A DNA stretch of 64,000 bases from Haloarcula halobia (GCF_029338255.1 NZ_CP119787.1:1488001-1552000), one strand, 5' to 3'. Shown: positions 41,984 through 50,501, counted from the stretch's first letter. The notes: generated by a model not told the origin, from the letters alone. Numbers and translations are program-made.

Positions 41984-42838
41984 ATGGCAGTCGCCCGACA
42001 CGACACGGGGCCGCTCTCTGCCGGGCGCGCCCTCGCCTCCCAGGTCCACCCGGTCTTCATGCTCCCGCCGCTGGCGACGTCCCTGTTCGGTGGCTTGCTT
42101 GCAGTCGGTCTCTCCCTGCCGGTCGCTGCGCTCCACGCGGGGGCGATGTTCTTCGCGGTCTACACTGCCCACGTCAAGGACGGCTACGTCGACTTCCACG
42201 TCCGCGGCGAGGACGACGACCACCCGATGACCGTGACGGGATGTCGCCTCGCACTCGCCGCGGCGACAGCGGGATTCGCCGCCTGCACGGCCGGCATCGC
42301 GCTGGCCGTCGGCCCGTGGGCGGCCCTCCTGACAGCGCCGACGTGGCTCATCGGCTACGCCCACGCGCCACAGCTCGACCTCAACACCGTCGGCGCGACG
42401 GTGGGGTATCCGACCGGTATCGCGCTGGCGCTCGTCGGCGGGTACTACGTCCAGGCGACTTCGCTCTCGCCGCGCGTGCTGGGACTCGCCGCCGTCTTCC
42501 TGGTCCTGTTGACCGGTATCAAGATAATCGACGACGAGAAAGACCACGACTACGACCGGTCCATCCAGAAGCGGACCGTCGCCGTCGTCCTCGGCCCGCG
42601 GTACGCCCGCCACCTGGCGCTCGGCCTGCTGACTACTTCCCTCGCTGGTGTCGTCGCGCTGACGGTGACGCTTCCGGGGATACCCCCGAGCAGCGCCGGT
42701 GCCGCGCTGGTGTTCGGTGCCGTCGTGCTCGTCGCCCAGCGGGCCGAGTCGTCGCTGGCGACGAAACTCCTGATTCGCGGATCGTACCTCTTTCTCGCGG
42801 TGCTGGTGGCCGCGGTCTGGTTTCGTCCGCTGGGATAG
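41984..42838 (+). CDS. UbiA-like prenyltransferase
   Basis: A 284-residue membrane protein with about 8 helices of the UbiA superfamily. The two Asp-rich metal-binding motifs are altered but visible: AHVKDGYVDFHVRGEDDDHP and IKIIDDEKDHDYDRSIQKRTVAV. Haloarchaeal UbiA proteins make menaquinone precursors, archaeal lipids (geranylgeranylglyceryl transferase step) or C50 carotenoids (lycopene elongase). The substrate here is open. Start at 41984 follows GACTTTTTGCC, a likely TATA element; another Met 9 codons upstream is less likely. Confidence 0.8.
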   Translation: MAVARHDTGPLSAGRALASQVHPVFMLPPLATSLFGGLLAVGLSLPVAALHAGAMFFAVYTAHVKDGYVDFHVRGEDDDHPMTVTGCRLALAAATAGFAACTAGIALAVGPWAALLTAPTWLIGYAHAPQLDLNTVGATVGYPTGIALALVGGYYVQATSLSPRVLGLAAVFLVLLTGIKIIDDEKDHDYDRSIQKRTVAVVLGPRYARHLALGLLTTSLAGVVALTVTLPGIPPSSAGAALVFGAVVLVAQRAESSLATKLLIRGSYLFLAVLVAAVWFRPLG

Positions 42839-42861
42839 CCACCCGGACGCGGTCGCCGACC

Positions 42862-43628
42862 TCAGGCCGAGACGGTCGCCTGGTCCGAGACGGTGTTGCC
42901 GGCCTGGTCGGTCACCGCGATGCTGACCCGGTAGTCGACGCCGCCGCCCTTCTCGAATCAGAACTCGTCGGTGTCCGAGGCCGCGGCGATGCCGTCGTAG
43001 GTCCAGGGGTGCTCCGGAGGGGGGTCCCGCTGCTGTCGGCGACTGCAAGCGACACCGAGACGAGGTCGGCGTCGACGTCCGTGACCTCCCAGTTGACCGT
43101 GACCGCCGCGTGTGGGTCCTTCCGGCCGGCCTCGGAGACGTTGCAACGGGTGATGACCGGCGGCGACTCAGTGGTCTCCGTGACCGTGGTGAACGTCGCC
43201 GTGGTCCCGGCGGCCGACTCACCACTCGAGGAGAGTGTCGTCGTGCGGAACTCGTAGTCGATCCCGCTGGACAGTCCGGAGACCGACTGGGAGACGCTCC
43301 CCGCGGCAGTGACCGACTGCGATGCGGTCGTCGACCAGGACCCCCCGACCGGCCGGTACTCGAAGGCGGCGTCCACGGAGTCGGCGCCGCCGAGGTCGGT
43401 GACCGACCCGGTGAGCGTCGCCGACGTCGTCTGGACGTCCGTCGCCCCGTCTGTCGTCACGGCCAGTGAGGACGTCGTCTCCTCCGTCCCGTAGCCGTCC
43501 GCCCCGTAGCCGCCCTCGCCGAACCCGGCCGTGCTGTCGGCGGCGGCGACGTTGCCGACACCGAGCGAGGAGGCTGCGACCGTCCCGAGAGCGCCCGTCA
43601 GTTTCAGTACCGACCGTCTGCTGAACAC
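42862..43628 (-). pseudogene. Broken secreted fibronectin-III-like protein
   Basis: It starts with a Tat signal (SRRSVLKLTGALG... ending NVAAA) and carries a fibronectin-III-like domain (DVQTTSATLTGSVTDLGGAD...FEYRPVGG...SGIDYEFRTTT). Near 43021 the sensible frame shifts: the continuation EHPWTYDGIAAASDTDEF is in the next frame, then a TGA (42958-42960) interrupts before FEKGGGVDYRVSIAVTDQAG and the true end. So a frameshift and a nonsense codon are both needed to restore the protein. It lies beside the TasA-like cluster. Confidence 0.75.
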
Positions 43629-43716
43629 GCTTCCCTGACCCGACCCTGCGTGCTGGCGATCCGTCGTTCGACTCCGCTAGTCGTGTCTCGCTATCGAGTC
43701 GATGGGGCCAACCTAC

Positions 43717-44406
43717 TTAAAAAGGAATTCGTACCGAGGACCCATCCCTACTCCAGAGACAGTGATAGTTGCACCCCAGATACGTACGATAGTTACAGAC
43801 CTCGTCTGAATGACGTCTCTCGTGCAAACACTTCACAAACACGGGGCTGGAACTGGATATTATTTTTGGATTGACATTCGATATGCCCGCCGTGGACGAG
43901 GCACGCCCCTTGCCGCCGGCCGTCGTGGTCGTCTCGGCGGATTCCGTCTCGACTATCGACTCGCAGGTGACCGCGACCGACCGCGTCAACTCGACGCCGA
44001 CGTCGGGGCCCGTTCCCTCGACGACGACGTCGACCGACTCCACGGCCGTGCTGTCGCCACACGAGACGTCTGCGATGACGGCGCCGCTCTCGCCGGAGGA
44101 GAGCGTCTCCGGACCGCGCACGCTCGACAGTGTCGGTGGTGTATCCTCGTCCCCGGCGACGCTGACAGAGACCTCGAGGGTCGACCTGAAACGGTTCGTG
44201 ACCGTCGCGAGCGACGCCCGCGTGGTCGTGTTGCCCGGCACAGAGACGGAGTGCTCCTGGACGCCGAGATACGCGGCCTGGTCGTCGCCGATGACGACAT
44301 CGACCCCCCGTTCGGCTATCGTCGCGGTGAAGGCCCCGGTCTGTGCCACGGCGAGGACGAGCGCGAGACCCAGGCCGACAAGTGCGACCTGGCGGCCGGC
44401 GTTCAT
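43717..44406 (-). CDS. DUF1102/TasA-like exported protein, first paralogue
   Basis: A 229-residue protein with an N-terminal hydrophobic helix (ALVGLGLALVLAVAQTGAFTATIAERGV). The TGAFT...GDDQAAYLGV segment aligns with TGAFTFVEAGRGV...GDDSAYLKL and TGAFASVEATR...GDQAAYLGL of the two proteins at 45323 and 46220. The last ~50 residues (from ISNVNPK) are encoded by AT-richer DNA and look unlike the rest, so the end may be altered or read into former intergenic DNA. Start overlaps the upstream DUF7344 gene by 4 bases. Confidence 0.68.
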   Translation of the reverse strand: MNAGRQVALVGLGLALVLAVAQTGAFTATIAERGVDVVIGDDQAAYLGVQEHSVSVPGNTTTRASLATVTNRFRSTLEVSVSVAGDEDTPPTLSSVRGPETLSSGESGAVIADVSCGDSTAVESVDVVVEGTGPDVGVELTRSVAVTCESIVETESAETTTTAGGKGRASSTAGISNVNPKIISSSSPVFVKCLHERRHSDEVCNYRTYLGCNYHCLWSRDGSSVRIPF

Positions 44407-44999
44407 CGGTCGCCCACCTCCGGTGGGTCCGCGGTGGTGCCGAGCCGCAGGCGCGAGACGTTGAAGTACGTGTGGACGGCCGCCGAGACCAGCAGCACGA
44501 CAGCCAGGAAGACGGCCCCGGAGAGGTCGGGAATCGAGCCGAACGGCCCGAGGTCCATCCACGCGCACCCCAGCACGAGCAGTCCCAGCACCGACAGGCC
44601 GAGGTAGTAGAGGCTCCACGGGACGTCGCCACCCGGGACCACGTCGAGATAGACCTCCAGGTCCGCGACGGCGTCGGCGAGTTCGACCGTCTCCCTGTTA
44701 GAGTCGTACGCGACGAACCCGCTCTGGTCCATCTTCGGCAGGTGGTGCTGGTGGAGCGCCGTCTTGACGCGCTTGGTCTCCATCGAGGTGAGTTCAGCGA
44801 CCGGTTTGTCGTTCTCCCAGGCCGCCACGTGCTCGGCCAGCTCCCGCAGGTAGACCTCCCGTCGCTCCCGTTTGAGATAGTGGAAGACGAACCGTCGTCG
44901 CCTGTTGCTCAGGATCTCGAATACCTGGTCTTGCGACGGTGTCTGCTCGTCGTCTGATCCCCCGGTGCGCCTGGATAGCTCTGTCCGTGCCTGGCTCAT
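44403..44999 (-). CDS. DUF7344-type winged-helix membrane regulator, second paralogue
   Basis: A 198-residue paralogue of the protein at 18210: HTH region with DQVFEILSNRRRRFVFHYLKR and KRVKTALHQHHLPKMDQSGFVAYD, then LDVVPGGDVPWSLYYLGL and two membrane helices. It is the first gene of a pair with a TasA-like protein gene (4-base overlap). Start at 44999 (MSQARTELSRR). Likely regulates the surrounding exported-protein genes. Confidence 0.82.
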   Translation of the reverse strand: MSQARTELSRRTGGSDDEQTPSQDQVFEILSNRRRRFVFHYLKRERREVYLRELAEHVAAWENDKPVAELTSMETKRVKTALHQHHLPKMDQSGFVAYDSNRETVELADAVADLEVYLDVVPGGDVPWSLYYLGLSVLGLLVLGCAWMDLGPFGSIPDLSGAVFLAVVLLVSAAVHTYFNVSRLRLGTTADPPEVGDR

Positions 45000-45245
45000 T
45001 CCTCGTCTCCCCCGAACGTCGACGGATATCGACACCTCATTCCGGATTCATTTAGTTAGTAATATTACATTGGATGGTAATCCCGTTGTGATATCTCCAA
45101 GGTAACCCGAATACTGTGGGCAATCGAGATAAGCCCAAGTTACTCACCAGAACAGAGGTATTGCGCATCGAATACGCCGGTTTCTGTCGTGCAACCCCTC
45201 TCTTCGATGTGCCACTCGTGTATACAAAAGAGAGGACGAGTCGTT
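45000..45245. other. Divergent promoter region of the TasA-like cluster
   Basis: No gene seen. AT-rich near 45045-45075 on the side of the DUF7344 gene (promoter) and again at 45219-45230 (TATA of the gene at 45323). Between them there is no coding signal. Confidence 0.5.
45219..45227 (+). promoter_or_regulatory. TATA box of second TasA-like gene
   Basis: TGTATACAA, about 100 bases before the ATG at 45323. Implies a leader of about 75 bases. Confidence 0.5.
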
Positions 45246-45322
45246 GCTTCTCGCGCGCACACCGGTGCAGTCACGCCGTCTGGCACGACTGGCCGCCGGG
45301 TGTGTCCATGGGACATCCAACG
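45246..45322 (+). promoter_or_regulatory. 5' leader of second TasA-like gene
   Basis: CACACC (45258-45263) and GGTGTG (45299-45304) are complementary and 41 bases apart, the latter about 18 bases upstream of the ATG at 45323. The third TasA-like leader has the same layout and spacing, and the pilin leaders have it at ~70 bases. Confidence 0.4.
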
Positions 45323-45847
45323 ATGCAACGACGCAACTTCCTCGTCGGCATGGGTTCGCTGGCCGCCGGTTCGGCGGCGGCAGTGGGTACAGGCGCGTTC
45401 ACCTTCGTTGAGGCCGGCCGTGGCGTCACGGTCCAGACCACCGGCGACGACTCGGCGTATCTCAAACTCGACGGTGACAACGAGTACGTCACAGACAACA
45501 ACGGCGAACTGACGATCGACCTCGGGGGGACCTCGGGCAACGGCAACGGCGGGTCCGCGTTCAACTACGACGCCGCGACGCGCGTACAGGGCGTCGTGAC
45601 GGTGGTGAACCAGGGGCCCAACAGCCTGTCTGTCTCCCTGGAGGGAGACGGTGGAAACGTCTCGGTCGTCGGGGACGTCGATAACGTCGACATGGACTCC
45701 GGGGAAGGCATCTACTTCGCCGTTCGGAGTCCGACGGTCGCCCCCGGCGACGCCGCGTTCATCGACGTCGCTATCGTCGAAGGCCCGGACGGTGACACCG
45801 AGGTCGGCAACGGGGCAGGTGGCACCCTCACGATAGTCACGAATTGA
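45323..45847 (+). CDS. DUF1102/TasA-like exported protein, second paralogue
   Basis: A 174-residue protein. The signal (MQRRNFLVGMGSLAAGSAAAVGTGAFTF) has the GT-x-A-F after the hydrophobic core that marks SipW-processed TasA/camelysin-type signals. The mature part is beta-rich and Asn/Gly/Asp-rich (SGNGNGGSAF), as in fibre subunits. The in-frame ATG at 45308 is possible, but 45323 aligns with the paralogue at 46220. A signal peptidase gene lies 1 kb downstream. Predicted exported filament or coat subunit. Confidence 0.8.
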   Translation: MQRRNFLVGMGSLAAGSAAAVGTGAFTFVEAGRGVTVQTTGDDSAYLKLDGDNEYVTDNNGELTIDLGGTSGNGNGGSAFNYDAATRVQGVVTVVNQGPNSLSVSLEGDGGNVSVVGDVDNVDMDSGEGIYFAVRSPTVAPGDAAFIDVAIVEGPDGDTEVGNGAGGTLTIVTN

Positions 45848-46140
45848 ACAGCCTCGGGCCCTGTCGGTTCGGGGTTTGACGAATTCGGAACTCGGGAGTT
45901 GGTGACTCGATGGGTTAGCTCGGTTTCGATCTGCGGTCCGCACGGCAGCCCCCTTCTGGAAAACGTCTGCGGAGCGTCGTTCCCAGTCGTTCTTGGACGC
46001 TTGGTGTTCGATGGCGAAACTCACCAGGTAAACCTACCTTACACTTTGAAAACACTCACTTCAGCATGCAGAGGCACGTTCTCTGCACACAGGATATCTT
46101 TGCATTGGTGTCACTGTATATACACAAAGGGTGGTGGGAC
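45848..46140. other. Intergenic region between second and third TasA-like genes
   Basis: No gene seen. Contains a 7-bp inverted repeat (TGCAGAG 46067-46073 and CTCTGCA 46081-46087) and the TATA box GTATATACA (46115-46123) of the following gene. Confidence 0.5.
46115..46123 (+). promoter_or_regulatory. TATA box of third TasA-like gene
   Basis: GTATATACA about 100 bases upstream of the ATG at 46220, at the same distance as in the second paralogue. Confidence 0.55.
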
Positions 46141-46219
46141 CATGCAACGAACGAGCACACCCCTGACGGCGTGTCGGTGACGGGATCGGTCGTACGGGTG
46201 TGCGCACGGAGACCAAACA
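46141..46219 (+). promoter_or_regulatory. 5' leader of third TasA-like gene
   Basis: CACACCC (46156-46162) can pair with GGGTGTG (46196-46202), 40 bases apart; the second arm is 17 bases before the ATG. Same layout as 45246-45322 although the sequence between the arms differs. Confidence 0.4.
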
Positions 46220-46801
46220 ATGCAACGACGCAAATTCCTCGTCGGAATGGGATCGCTCGCCGCCGGCTCGGCGGCTGCAATGGGTACTGGTGCGTTTGCT
46301 AGTGTGGAGGCTACTCGTACCGTCGGTGTCAATGTGGCAGGTGACCAGGCTGCTTATCTCGGTTTGGAAGCGACGTCACCGTACGCCGAATACAGCGGGA
46401 AACAACTCGTCTTGGACTTCAGTGGCAACAATAACGGTGGCAGCGGTATCAACGCCGACTCGGTTACGACTTTTGATGGCGTTTTTCGGATGACCAATAA
46501 CGGTCCGAACAATCTCGACATCACTATCGATAAATCCGGTTTGGCTAACCCGGATCGATGGCATTTCGTCCCAAAAGAAGTGTACGAAGAGTACAGTGGT
46601 TCCTACCCCGAAGATAGCTTCTACCCGAGCTAGGACGACTTCGGCGGGTACGAGAGTACCAATGCAAGTGGAGGTGGTCTTGACTCGGGTACTTCTACGC
46701 TAGTTGGTGTGGCGATCGACGCGCGGGACATGGCCAGTGTTCCAGGGGGCGAAATTAGATTCGCCGTCACGGATGCGGATGGTCCGTACGGAAGCAGTTA
46801 A
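46220..46801 (+). pseudogene. DUF1102/TasA-like exported protein, third paralogue, interrupted by TAG
   Basis: The reading frame runs from ATG 46220 to TAG at 46631-46633 (137 residues), then continues in frame with DDFGGYESTNASGGG and VGVAIDARDMASVPGGEIRFAVTDADGPYGSS to TAA at 46799-46801, giving 192 amino-acid codons. The signal peptide is nearly identical to that at 45323, and the tail matches the expected C-terminal strand region. One base change (for example CAG or TGG to TAG) explains it. Likely a recent nonsense mutation or a sequence error; readthrough is less likely. Confidence 0.7.
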
Positions 46802-46852
46802 TTTGAAACAGCTTCGTAACTAAACTCTTGCAGTAATATTTTTTGTCCTGAC

Positions 46853-48016
46853 ATGGGACTGAAGAAGGCGGGGATTGTAATTCCACAACTTGCAATCCTT
46901 CTCATCGTGCTATTATTGGTTCTCGGATCAGTCCTCGGCCAACCAACCCTTCTCGGCTTCGTGACCTCTGGCAGCATGGAACCGACTCTTGACGAGGGCG
47001 ACGGCTTCTTCGCAATCCCGGCGGCTATCACCGACGGCCCGGGAGCGGGTGACGTCGTCGTCTTCCGTGCCGAGGAGATACAGGGCGGCGGCCTGACCAC
47101 CCACCGAATCGTCGAGGAAACCGACCGAGGCTACATCACGAAAGGCGACGCCAATCCGTTCACAGACCAGGACAGTGGTGAGCCACCGGTAAAATCAGAG
47201 CAGATCGTCGCCGTCGCCTGGCAACCCGGTGGCGAGGTGCTAGCGATACCCGGCGTCGGGAGCGTCGTCACCGGCACCCAGCGCGTCCTGCAGACAGTCC
47301 AGAGCACGCTCGCCTCGGCACTCGGCACCCGTTCCTTGCTCGGCGTCCAGGGACTCGCGTACCTCGTCTTCGCGCTCTCGCTCCTGTTCTACGGGATCGA
47401 CGTGTGGCGGGACAGCGGCCGGGAACGGACCTCGCGCGACCGGTCACGGGACACCGGCACCAGCGCACGGCTCGTCGTCGGCGTGCTCGCCGCCGTCGTC
47501 GTCGTGAGCGCCACCGCGGCGATGGTCGGGCCCGCGGGCCCACAGGAGTTCGGCGTCGTCAGCGCCGAGAGCGACTCGCCGGGGCCGCGCGTCATCGAGA
47601 AGGGGACCACCGAATCGACCACCTATCCCGTCGGCAACGGCGGGTTCGTCCCTGCCATCGTCTTCCTCGAACCGGGCGACGAGAACGTCGACGTCCAGCC
47701 GCGCGAACTCACCGTGCCGCGACAGTCGGTGGTCAACGCGACCCTGACGATTCACGCGCCGCCCGAGACGGGCTATTACCGCTACTTCGTCACGCAACAC
47801 CGGTACCTGGCGTTGCTGCCCCAGGCCCACGTCCGGGCGCTGTACGAGGTCCACCCGTGGGCGCCCATCGCCGTCATCGACGCGCTGCTCGGCGTGCCGT
47901 TCTACCTCGTCGGCGTTACGCTGGTCGGGACCGGGCGAGTACGCAGGCGGTCCCGCGACACGGGGCGCTCGACGGCGGCACGCGTCCGGCGTCGGGTGCG
48001 CCGGCTGTATCGCTAA
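46853..48016 (+). CDS. SipW-like signal peptidase I with extra external domain
   Basis: A 387-residue S26 peptidase. The first ~150 residues hold TSGSMEPTL (S41 nucleophile) and THRIVEE (H84), followed by GYITKGDANPFTDQDSG as in ER/archaeal/SipW Ser-His type peptidases, not Ser-Lys. After a helix (residues 160-185) and another (about 205-225) come some 130 residues outside the membrane (RVIEKGTTESTTYPVG ... QHRYLALLPQ), then a final helix and a basic tail. It follows the TasA-like genes directly, so it probably matures them. Confidence 0.85.
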   Translation: MGLKKAGIVIPQLAILLIVLLLVLGSVLGQPTLLGFVTSGSMEPTLDEGDGFFAIPAAITDGPGAGDVVVFRAEEIQGGGLTTHRIVEETDRGYITKGDANPFTDQDSGEPPVKSEQIVAVAWQPGGEVLAIPGVGSVVTGTQRVLQTVQSTLASALGTRSLLGVQGLAYLVFALSLLFYGIDVWRDSGRERTSRDRSRDTGTSARLVVGVLAAVVVVSATAAMVGPAGPQEFGVVSAESDSPGPRVIEKGTTESTTYPVGNGGFVPAIVFLEPGDENVDVQPRELTVPRQSVVNATLTIHAPPETGYYRYFVTQHRYLALLPQAHVRALYEVHPWAPIAVIDALLGVPFYLVGVTLVGTGRVRRRSRDTGRSTAARVRRRVRRLYR

Positions 48017-48077
48017 CCCGAGCCAACCGAAAATATTGATAGTATAACAATAGCGATCCCAGGCGGCCTTGCAGGTC

Positions 48078-49214
48078 ATGGGGGACCGCTGGTTGCAGAC
48101 GCGCGCAGCGCTCGAGTCGTGGTTCGAGGTCGTGGTCGTCGTCTTTCTCGTCCTGGCACTCGTCGGCGGCTGGGTGGCCTACGGGGCGCACGTCGACCCG
48201 GGCACGACCACGGAGGAACGGACCGTCTCGTCGTGGGCGACGACGGGGACCTACACCCACCAGGCGACGGTCACCGAACCGAACCCGGTGTACGACCGCG
48301 GGACGACGCTCGAGAACCGGTCCGTGTATCTGCTGGCCGCGACGCCGGACCTCGACGGGCAGTTCGCCTTCTCGTACAACGCCACCGACGGCGGCAGCCT
48401 CGACGTCGACGTGGAGGAGGCGCTCGTCGTGCGGGCCGTCGACGAACGACAGGAGCGGACGGCAGTGGTCTGGGAGCAGTCCCGGACGCTCGAGACGCGC
48501 ACCGAGTCCGACGTGGCGCCGGGGTCGCGGGTGACAGTCCCGTTCTCGCTGGACGTCAACCGGACGCAGAACCGGACCGAGCAGATTTCGGAGCGACTGG
48601 GGAACCCGCCCGGCGAGCCCCGCGTGCTCGTCGTCACGACGGTCCAGTTCTCGGGGACGGTCAACGGCCAGGCGGTCAACCGGACGGCGGCCTACGCCAT
48701 GCCGATAACGTTCTCGCAGAACGCCTACCGGGTGAACGCCTCGGCAGACACGACCCGCGACGAGACGACGGCCCTCGTCGAGGTGCCCCGTGAACCCGGG
48801 ATGCTCCGGACCGTCGGTGGGCCGCTGCTGTTCGGCGTCGGGTTCCTGGGCCTCGCGGCGCTCACTGTTGCTCGCTCGCGAAACGATTTCGAGTTGAGCC
48901 AGCGCGAACGGGACCTGCTGGCGTACCGGGGTGATAGAGCCGAGTTCGACGAGTGGGTCACGTCGTTCGACCTGCCGCCGGAGGCGCTCGACCTTCCTCG
49001 GGCGGAGGCGACGTCGCTCGCGGACCTCGTGGACTTCGCCATCGACACCGATAACAGCGTCGTCGAGAACCCGGGGAGCGAGACGTTCTACGTCCGGCAC
49101 GACGGCGTGCTGTACACCTACGAAGCACCACCGATGGACGCACCCGAAAACGCGCCGACGGTGGACGGCTCGCCACCGGAGGCCGAGCTGAGCGAAGACG
49201 AGGGCGCACAGTAG
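48078..49214 (+). CDS. DUF5305 domain-containing membrane protein
   Basis: A 378-residue protein: an N-terminal membrane helix (residues 15-37), a large external beta domain with NRTQNRTEQ-type Asn/Thr-rich strands (residues 40-235), a second helix (LLFGVGFLGLAALTVA) and a cytoplasmic tail (residues 260-378) with an acidic end. This fits DUF5305, found beside SipW-like peptidases in archaea. ATG at 48078 preferred over the TTG at 48069. It may anchor or assemble the exported TasA-like proteins; this is inference from context. Confidence 0.8.
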   Translation: MGDRWLQTRAALESWFEVVVVVFLVLALVGGWVAYGAHVDPGTTTEERTVSSWATTGTYTHQATVTEPNPVYDRGTTLENRSVYLLAATPDLDGQFAFSYNATDGGSLDVDVEEALVVRAVDERQERTAVVWEQSRTLETRTESDVAPGSRVTVPFSLDVNRTQNRTEQISERLGNPPGEPRVLVVTTVQFSGTVNGQAVNRTAAYAMPITFSQNAYRVNASADTTRDETTALVEVPREPGMLRTVGGPLLFGVGFLGLAALTVARSRNDFELSQRERDLLAYRGDRAEFDEWVTSFDLPPEALDLPRAEATSLADLVDFAIDTDNSVVENPGSETFYVRHDGVLYTYEAPPMDAPENAPTVDGSPPEAELSEDEGAQ

Positions 49215-49226
49215 CCCACCACCAGG

Positions 49227-50405
49227 TCAGTTCGAACTGACTATCTTGATGACGGCTCCCTCCTCCAGTTCCGTCTCGTCGGAGACCCGCCGCTCGGCGC
49301 GGGCGTCGACGGCGTGGATGTAGCCCTCGCCGATGTCCGAGTGGACGGCGTAGGCGAGGTCCTTCGGGGTCGACCCGCGGGGGAGCAGGTGGGCGTCCGG
49401 CAATACGTTCCCCTGGCCGTCGGTCCACTTCGTGTCGTTCTGGACGGGGTAGGCCGTGATGTGATCGAGCAGGTCGTAGACGGCGGTGTCGAGCGACCCC
49501 TGGACGCCGGTGCCGCCCCACTGCTCCATGACGTCGCGAATCTGATCGAGGCCGGCCCGCTGCTGGTCGCTCACGTCGCCGGTTATCTCGAAGTCGGGGT
49601 CGCCGGGGTCGTAGTCGACGACGCCGGCCTCGGCGGCGTTTCGCAGCGCGAGTTCCCCGTCGGCCGTCGCCGGGACGACGATGTCGGCCGCCTCGCGCAG
49701 GCGCTCGACGTTGCCCTCGGGCGCGACGTCGGCCTTGTTCGCGACGACGACGATGGGTTTCGTCCGCAGGCGGATCTCGCGAGCCAGCGACTCGCGGTGC
49801 TCGTCGGTCCAGGCGATTGGGTCCTCGGGGTACTCGAGTTCGCGCAGCGTGCGGGCGACGTCGAGTTCGCTCGCCCCGACGCCGGCCAGCATGTCCACGA
49901 GCGCCTCGTCCAGCGAGAAGTCCGGCGACCGGGACTGTCGCTCGATGGACTCCCAGTTGCGGTCGACGATGCTCGCCAGCCAGAGGTCCATCTCCGCTTC
50001 GACGAAGTCCACGTCCTCGACGGGGTCGTGTTCGCCCACCTCGACGGGGTCGCCCTCGGCGTTCGTCCCACCGGAGGCGTCGACGACGTTCAGGATGACG
50101 TCCGCGTTCGTCAGCTCGTCGAGGAACTGGTTGCCCAGGCCGCGACCCTCGTGTGCGCCGGGCACGAGTCCGGCGACGTCGATGAGTTCGACCGGGACGT
50201 AGCGCTTGCCGGCCCGGCAGTGCTCGTCGCCACACCGCTCTTCGCGGTCGAGACAGGGACAGTCGGTCCGGACGTGGCTCACCCCGCGGTTGGCGTCGAT
50301 GGTCGTGAACGGGTAGTTGCCGACGTCGACGTCGGCCATCGTCGCGGCCTTGTAGAAGGTAGACTTCCCGGCGTTCGGTTTGCCGGCGAGTGCGATAGAG
50401 AGCAT
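49227..50405 (-). CDS. ychF: Redox-regulated ATPase YchF
   Basis: A 392-residue Obg-family protein. The Walker A is in [13 protein letters not shown], switch II is in [24 protein letters not shown] follows, and a TGS domain ends the protein (residues 310-392). YchF prefers ATP over GTP. A Cys/His stretch ([15 protein letters not shown]) in the switch I area is characteristic of archaeal YchF. Convergent with the DUF5305 gene. Confidence 0.93.
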   Translation of the reverse strand: MLSIALAGKPNAGKSTFYKAATMADVDVGNYPFTTIDANRGVSHVRTDCPCLDREERCGDEHCRAGKRYVPVELIDVAGLVPGAHEGRGLGNQFLDELTNADVILNVVDASGGTNAEGDPVEVGEHDPVEDVDFVEAEMDLWLASIVDRNWESIERQSRSPDFSLDEALVDMLAGVGASELDVARTLRELEYPEDPIAWTDEHRESLAREIRLRTKPIVVVANKADVAPEGNVERLREAADIVVPATADGELALRNAAEAGVVDYDPGDPDFEITGDVSDQQRAGLDQIRDVMEQWGGTGVQGSLDTAVYDLLDHITAYPVQNDTKWTDGQGNVLPDAHLLPRGSTPKDLAYAVHSDIGEGYIHAVDARAERRVSDETELEEGAVIKIVSSN

Positions 50406-50501
50406 GGCAGGCCGTACCAGTGGCCGGGGAAAGGGGGTTTCGGTTCGACGGCAGTTTGACCGTCCCCAGCGGTTATTGTCGCTTCGCTGGTACGGTCGGG
50501 T

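Noticed and set aside
43810-44607. Plus-strand 265-residue frame opposite the first TasA-like gene
   Set aside because: The minus strand holds two overlapping genes with recognisable paralogues; the plus product is Arg/Asp-rich noise.
45889-46302. Small frames between the two TasA-like genes
   Set aside because: They run across the promoter and leader, are not acidic and have no ribosome site or TATA spacing.
46631-46633. Pyrrolysine or other recoding at the TAG
   Set aside because: No pyl genes or recoding signals are seen, and haloarchaea are not generally known to use pyrrolysine; a point mutation is simpler.
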